A stretch of 64,000 bases of DNA, from assembly GCA_002299885.1 (NCBI GenBank), contig DBOB01000002.1, forward strand, positions 69,662 to 133,661, in the 5' to 3' direction. Numbering within the stretch: position 1 is the first letter of the stretch; each line of letters begins with the position of its first letter. Below the pieces are notes generated by a model. It was not told the origin of the DNA. It saw only the letters and a program-made list of their open reading frames with translations, and did no database searches. A program made the translations under genes and the position numbers. Positions 60,982 through 64,000 of the stretch are shown piece after piece. This stretch comes from Sediminibacterium sp. UBA657 (lineage in GTDB: Bacteria; Bacteroidota; Bacteroidia; Chitinophagales; Chitinophagaceae).

Positions 60982-61917
60982 GTGAAAAGCTTCATCTATT
61001 TTTTAAGATTAGTAAGATGGCCGAATTTGCTGTTTATCTTACTAGCAGAATCTTTATTTCATTTTTTTATTTATAAGCCACTATATCCAAATTTGGCATT
61101 TACTGCTGATTATTCTTTTTATTTTATTGTAGCAACAAGTATTTGCATTGCCGCAGCCGGATATATTATCAACGATTATTTTGATGTCAATATAGACCAA
61201 GTCAATAAACCTAAAAGTGTTGTAGTGGGTGCACACATTAGTAGACGTTGGGTTATTTTTTGGCATTTATTTTTGAGCATGGGTGGTGTGTACATTTCAT
61301 TGATTGCTTTTCCATTCCAACAATATATTCATGTTCATTTTTCTAATTTAGCCACTATCTTAATTTTATGGTTTTATTCGACCAATTTTAAAAGAGATTT
61401 TTTAATTGGCAATGTGGTGATCGCTGTTTTAACTGCATGGACAATAGGGATAGTTTATTTTTCAAAATTTACAATTGTTCAATTGATCTATCCCGCCAAT
61501 ATGCAATCAGCAGATTTAAGATTCTTAAAATTGATGATCCTTTATAGCAGTTTTGCATTTATTTTAACTTTGATCAGAGAAGCATTAAAAGATATGGAAG
61601 ACATGGATGGTGATGGGAAATTTGGTTGCAAAACAATGCCATTAGCATGGGGTTTACAAACTACAAAAGTCTATGTAGCAGTTTGGCTAATGGTACTCAT
61701 TTTAGTCTTATCAATTATTCAATTGTATGCCATTCCTTTTGGATGGTGGATTTCAATCATTTACTGTATCATCACTATTATTTCACCACTAGTTTATGTC
61801 TTATTTAATTTAAAGCAAGCTTATACTAAATCCGATTTTAATCAATTAAGTAATTGGATCAAATTTGCTATGTTGACGGGAATTTTGTCAATGGGCTTCT
61901 TTTATTTTCTCCTTTAA
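60982..61917 (+). CDS. UbiA-family prenyltransferase (geranylgeranylglycerol-phosphate type)
   Basis: 311 residues with a GTG start and about eight helices. The two Asp-rich motifs are NDYFDVNIDQVNKPKS (64-79) and DMEDMDGDGKFGCKTMP (204-220). This pattern (KDMEDxxGD) fits the digeranylgeranylglyceryl-phosphate synthase-like group of UbiA enzymes widespread in Bacteroidota, rather than UbiA, MenA or heme O synthase. The product in vivo is unknown. It is 6 bp after the KdsC-like gene and 9 bp before maf. Confidence 0.85.
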   Translation: MKSFIYFLRLVRWPNLLFILLAESLFHFFIYKPLYPNLAFTADYSFYFIVATSICIAAAGYIINDYFDVNIDQVNKPKSVVVGAHISRRWVIFWHLFLSMGGVYISLIAFPFQQYIHVHFSNLATILILWFYSTNFKRDFLIGNVVIAVLTAWTIGIVYFSKFTIVQLIYPANMQSADLRFLKLMILYSSFAFILTLIREALKDMEDMDGDGKFGCKTMPLAWGLQTTKVYVAVWLMVLILVLSIIQLYAIPFGWWISIIYCIITIISPLVYVLFNLKQAYTKSDFNQLSNWIKFAMLTGILSMGFFYFLL

Positions 61918-61926
61918 TTATAAAAA

Positions 61927-62526
61927 ATGAGTGGATATATTTTAGCATCACAGTCTCCAAGGAGAAAACAATTACTGGCATGGGCAGATATTGAATTTGA
62001 TATCATGGTATCTGAAGCTGCCGAAGATTTCCCTGCAGAGATGGATGTGCAAGATGTTCCTGTGCATATCGCCCAAAAAAAAGCTTTAGCTGTTCAGCAA
62101 AAAATCAAGGAAGAATTTCCAATACACCAAGGCAAGTGGATTATTGCAGCAGATACCATAGTGGTTCTAGAAAATGAAATCATTGGTAAGCCAATAGACA
62201 GGGCAGATGCCATTTCAATTTTACAAAAGCTATCAGGCAAAACACATCGTGTAATTACGGGTGTTTATTTAGTCAATGAAACAGAAACAAGCTCTTTCAG
62301 TGAAACCACATTGGTACATTTCCATCCTCTAACTTTGTCTCAGATTGAATATTATGTAGACCAATATCAGCCTTATGACAAAGCAGGTGCTTATGGCATT
62401 CAAGACTGGATTGGTGTGGTAGGTATCCGAGGAATTGAAGGAGATTTTTACAATGTCATGGGATTGCCTGTTAGTAAGTTGTTGGGGTATCTTCCTACAA
62501 AAACAACAAAGTTTACAACCAAGTAA
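61927..62526 (+). CDS. maf: Maf-type nucleoside triphosphate pyrophosphatase
   Basis: 199 residues. The substrate loop SQSPRRKQLL is at 8-17, with KKALAV near 50, ADTIVVLENEIIGKP near 75-90 and the catalytic Asp in AGAYGIQ..G near 150-165. Maf proteins hydrolyse dTTP, UTP and modified nucleotides, and have been linked to septum control. Which pyrimidine it prefers cannot be told. Last gene of the fdx-to-maf run; its end overlaps the convergent OsmC gene by 14 bp. Confidence 0.94.
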   Translation: MSGYILASQSPRRKQLLAWADIEFDIMVSEAAEDFPAEMDVQDVPVHIAQKKALAVQQKIKEEFPIHQGKWIIAADTIVVLENEIIGKPIDRADAISILQKLSGKTHRVITGVYLVNETETSSFSETTLVHFHPLTLSQIEYYVDQYQPYDKAGAYGIQDWIGVVGIRGIEGDFYNVMGLPVSKLLGYLPTKTTKFTTK

Positions 62527-62917
62527 AGCTAATATCCAATTCTATATCTGGATGAAGGCTTCTTTCTACTGGGCAGGTTCTTCCAACTCTTTCCAATATT
62601 TCTTTGGTTTTTTCATCCAAGTCCAAAGCTGGAATGGTTGCAGCAATCACAATTTTGCCAATTCTTCTTGGGTCACTAAACATAACTTTAGTGACATCTA
62701 CTTTGGCACCATCTAATTTAATATCCATGCTTTCTGCCTTGATGCCCATAGTGGTAATCAAACAAGCACCTAGTCCAGTAGCAATTAAATCGCTAGCAGA
62801 GAAACGTGCACCTTGACCTTTATTATCAGATGGGGCATCAGTTTCAAAACTTGAACCACTTTGATGGTGTAGGCAGGTGGTTCTTAAATTTGCGTCATAA
62901 GTTACGGTTGCTGTCAT
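62513..62917 (-). CDS. OsmC-family peroxiredoxin-like protein
   Basis: 134 residues. Two redox cysteines typical of OsmC/Ohr are seen: Cys52 in ATGLGACLITTMG and Cys115 in RTCPVERSL. The structure is usually an intertwined dimer that reduces organic hydroperoxides. A third Cys (15) is present in the N-terminal strand. Single gene with the maf end overlapping its 3' end by 14 bp. OsmC rather than Ohr is likely but not sure. Confidence 0.9.
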   Translation of the reverse strand: MTATVTYDANLRTTCLHHQSGSSFETDAPSDNKGQGARFSASDLIATGLGACLITTMGIKAESMDIKLDGAKVDVTKVMFSDPRRIGKIVIAATIPALDLDEKTKEILERVGRTCPVERSLHPDIELDISFTWL

Positions 62918-62987
62918 ATCTGTTGAATTGATGGTTTGTGATTTTGGTAAATTTACAACGAAAGGCTTAATTTAAGCACAAGTCTTG

Positions 62988-62995
62988 TATTTTTG
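62988..62995 (+). promoter_or_regulatory. -7 element of lipA
   Basis: TATTTTTG, exact TAnnTTTG match, 19 bases before the lipA ATG. Confidence 0.55.
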
Positions 62996-63014
62996 CAACC
63001 GATAACAGAAAAGC

Positions 63015-63935
63015 ATGCAAGAATTACCGATAGTCCCAGCAGAACAACATATAAAAAAGCCCGATTGGTTGAGGGTGAAATTACCTATAGGGGAAAGCTA
63101 TAAACACGTAAGAGGCTTAGTAGATAAGCATAAATTACATACCATTTGCGAGAGTGGTAATTGCCCAAATATGGGGGAGTGTTGGGGAGAAGGAACTGCT
63201 ACTTTTATGATCTTAGGAAATATTTGTACAAGGAGTTGTCAATTTTGCGCTGTGGCCACAGGTAGACCAAAGCCAGTAGAATGGGACGAGCCTCAAAGAG
63301 TTGCCGAAGCCATTTTTTTAATGAAAGTAAAGCATGCAGTTTTAACCAGTGTAGATAGAGATGAACTGCCGGATGGCGGATCTATTATTTGGTCTAATAC
63401 AATTAAGGCAATCAAATCTTTAACACCAGATACGACATTGGAAACATTGATTCCAGATTTTAGAGGGATCAAAGAACAAATAGAAAGAATTATTGAAGCT
63501 GCTCCAGAAGTAGTGAGTCACAATATGGAAACAGTGGAACGCAATACAAAACGTGTGCGCGTTCAAGCAAAATATAGAAGAAGTTTAGAAGTGCTTGAAA
63601 CCTTAAAGAAAGGGGGCATGCGCACTAAGACTGGTATCATGTTGGGCATTGGCGAAGAAAAAGAAGAAGTAATACAAACCATGAAAGACTTAGTTGGTGT
63701 TGGTTGCGACGTACTTACAATTGGTCAATATTTACAACCAACAAAAAAGCATTTACCTGTACAAAGATTTGTTCACCCCGATGAATTTGCTGAACTAAGA
63801 ACTATAGGTTATGAACTAGGCTTTGACTATGTAGAAAGTGGGCCATTGGTAAGGTCATCATATCATTCAGAAAAGCACGTCATCCAAGGCTGGGGTAGAA
63901 ATAAATATTTAGAAGAATTAGCACTAGCTAAATAG
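63015..63935 (+). CDS. lipA: lipoyl synthase
   Basis: 306 residues, a radical-SAM enzyme inserting two sulfurs into octanoyl groups on lipoyl domains (for example of the pyruvate dehydrogenase E2). Auxiliary cluster cysteines are 45, 50 and 56 (CESGNCPNMGEC); the radical-SAM triad is Cys71, Cys75 and Cys78 (CTRSCQFC). The conserved serine ligand lies in the C-terminal RSSYHSEKH near 289. No lipB neighbour. A terminator follows 22 bp later. Confidence 0.97.
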   Translation: MQELPIVPAEQHIKKPDWLRVKLPIGESYKHVRGLVDKHKLHTICESGNCPNMGECWGEGTATFMILGNICTRSCQFCAVATGRPKPVEWDEPQRVAEAIFLMKVKHAVLTSVDRDELPDGGSIIWSNTIKAIKSLTPDTTLETLIPDFRGIKEQIERIIEAAPEVVSHNMETVERNTKRVRVQAKYRRSLEVLETLKKGGMRTKTGIMLGIGEEKEEVIQTMKDLVGVGCDVLTIGQYLQPTKKHLPVQRFVHPDEFAELRTIGYELGFDYVESGPLVRSSYHSEKHVIQGWGRNKYLEELALAK

Positions 63936-63957
63936 TTCAGCTACATCATAAAAATAA

Positions 63958-63985
63958 AGGCCACAAATTTTGTGGCCTTTATTTT
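63958..63985 (+). terminator. terminator after lipA
   Basis: AAAGGCCACAAA / TTTGTGGCCTTT stem with a minimal loop, followed by ATTTTTAT. Confidence 0.9.
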
Positions 63986-64000
63986 TATAATTATATATTT

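Overview
The window reads as chromosomal housekeeping DNA from an AT-rich Bacteroidota bacterium. My best guess is the class Chitinophagia, in or near Chitinophagaceae; that is inference from gene content, not a phylogeny. Support: TonB-dependent receptors, type IX secretion proteins (PorQ and a PorW/SprE-like TPR protein), DUF4270, GSCFA, DUF3667 and GT5-only 'glycogen synthase' proteins, a [2Fe-2S] ferredoxin/IscX pair, and many matches to the Bacteroidota -7 promoter element TAnnTTTG. No rRNA, insertion sequence, integrase, phage gene, CRISPR array or plasmid gene was seen.

Layout. 1-370: 3' end of a tRNA, its terminator and a structured 61-bp tandem repeat. 370-5.6 kb: small membrane protein, ornithine aminotransferase (rocD), glycosyltransferase, tRNA-Gly, tRNA-Leu, DUF3667 protein, mazG. 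5.7-12 kb: HtrA protease, acyl-CoA reductase divergent from a dicluster ferredoxin, ddl, PASTA protein, rhodanese, lipoprotein peptidase. 12-15.3 kb: TonB-dependent receptor behind a TPP riboswitch, and a DUF2807 protein. 15.4-20.7 kb: initiator tRNA, GTPases era and der, an unlisted 57-aa lipoprotein, lon. 20.7-29.2 kb: porQ, PBP1A, PorW/SprE-like protein, an orphan M23-type N-terminal module, atpZ, a membrane protein, and a SprT-like protein. 29.2-36.6 kb: sucC, YceI, then a minus-strand run of flippase-like protein, rfaE2, ALDH7, S8 protease and DinB. 36.7-47.3 kb: GT5 protein, DUF4270, metK, rlmB, GSCFA, penicillin acylase, trhO, purC. 47.4-58.7 kb: large TonB receptor, pdhB, lepB, cdd, ogt, SirB1-like protein, desaturase, topA. 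58.8-64 kb: alpha/beta hydrolase, fdx, iscX, KdsC-like phosphatase, UbiA prenyltransferase, maf, OsmC, lipA.

Themes. Several genes serve the envelope: ddl, PBP1A, the PASTA protein, rfaE2 and KdsC for LPS sugars, signal peptidase, HtrA, and the type IX secretion parts. Others serve translation and ribosome assembly: era, der, rlmB, trhO and three tRNAs besides the partial one. Transcripts are mostly short operons, often ending in clear stem-loops with T-runs. Three groups of convergent genes overlap or nearly touch at their 3' ends.

I did not find a clearly new multi-gene system. The most unusual items are the 61-bp hairpin-forming repeat, a tiny heptad-patterned lipoprotein ending in lysine that resembles Lpp in layout, the inverted/direct repeat cluster between the YceI and DinB genes, the orphan M23-type N-terminal module beside a stand-alone atpZ, and the divergent acyl-CoA reductase/ferredoxin pair. 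All motif positions were read by eye; family names come from recognition of motifs, not database searches.
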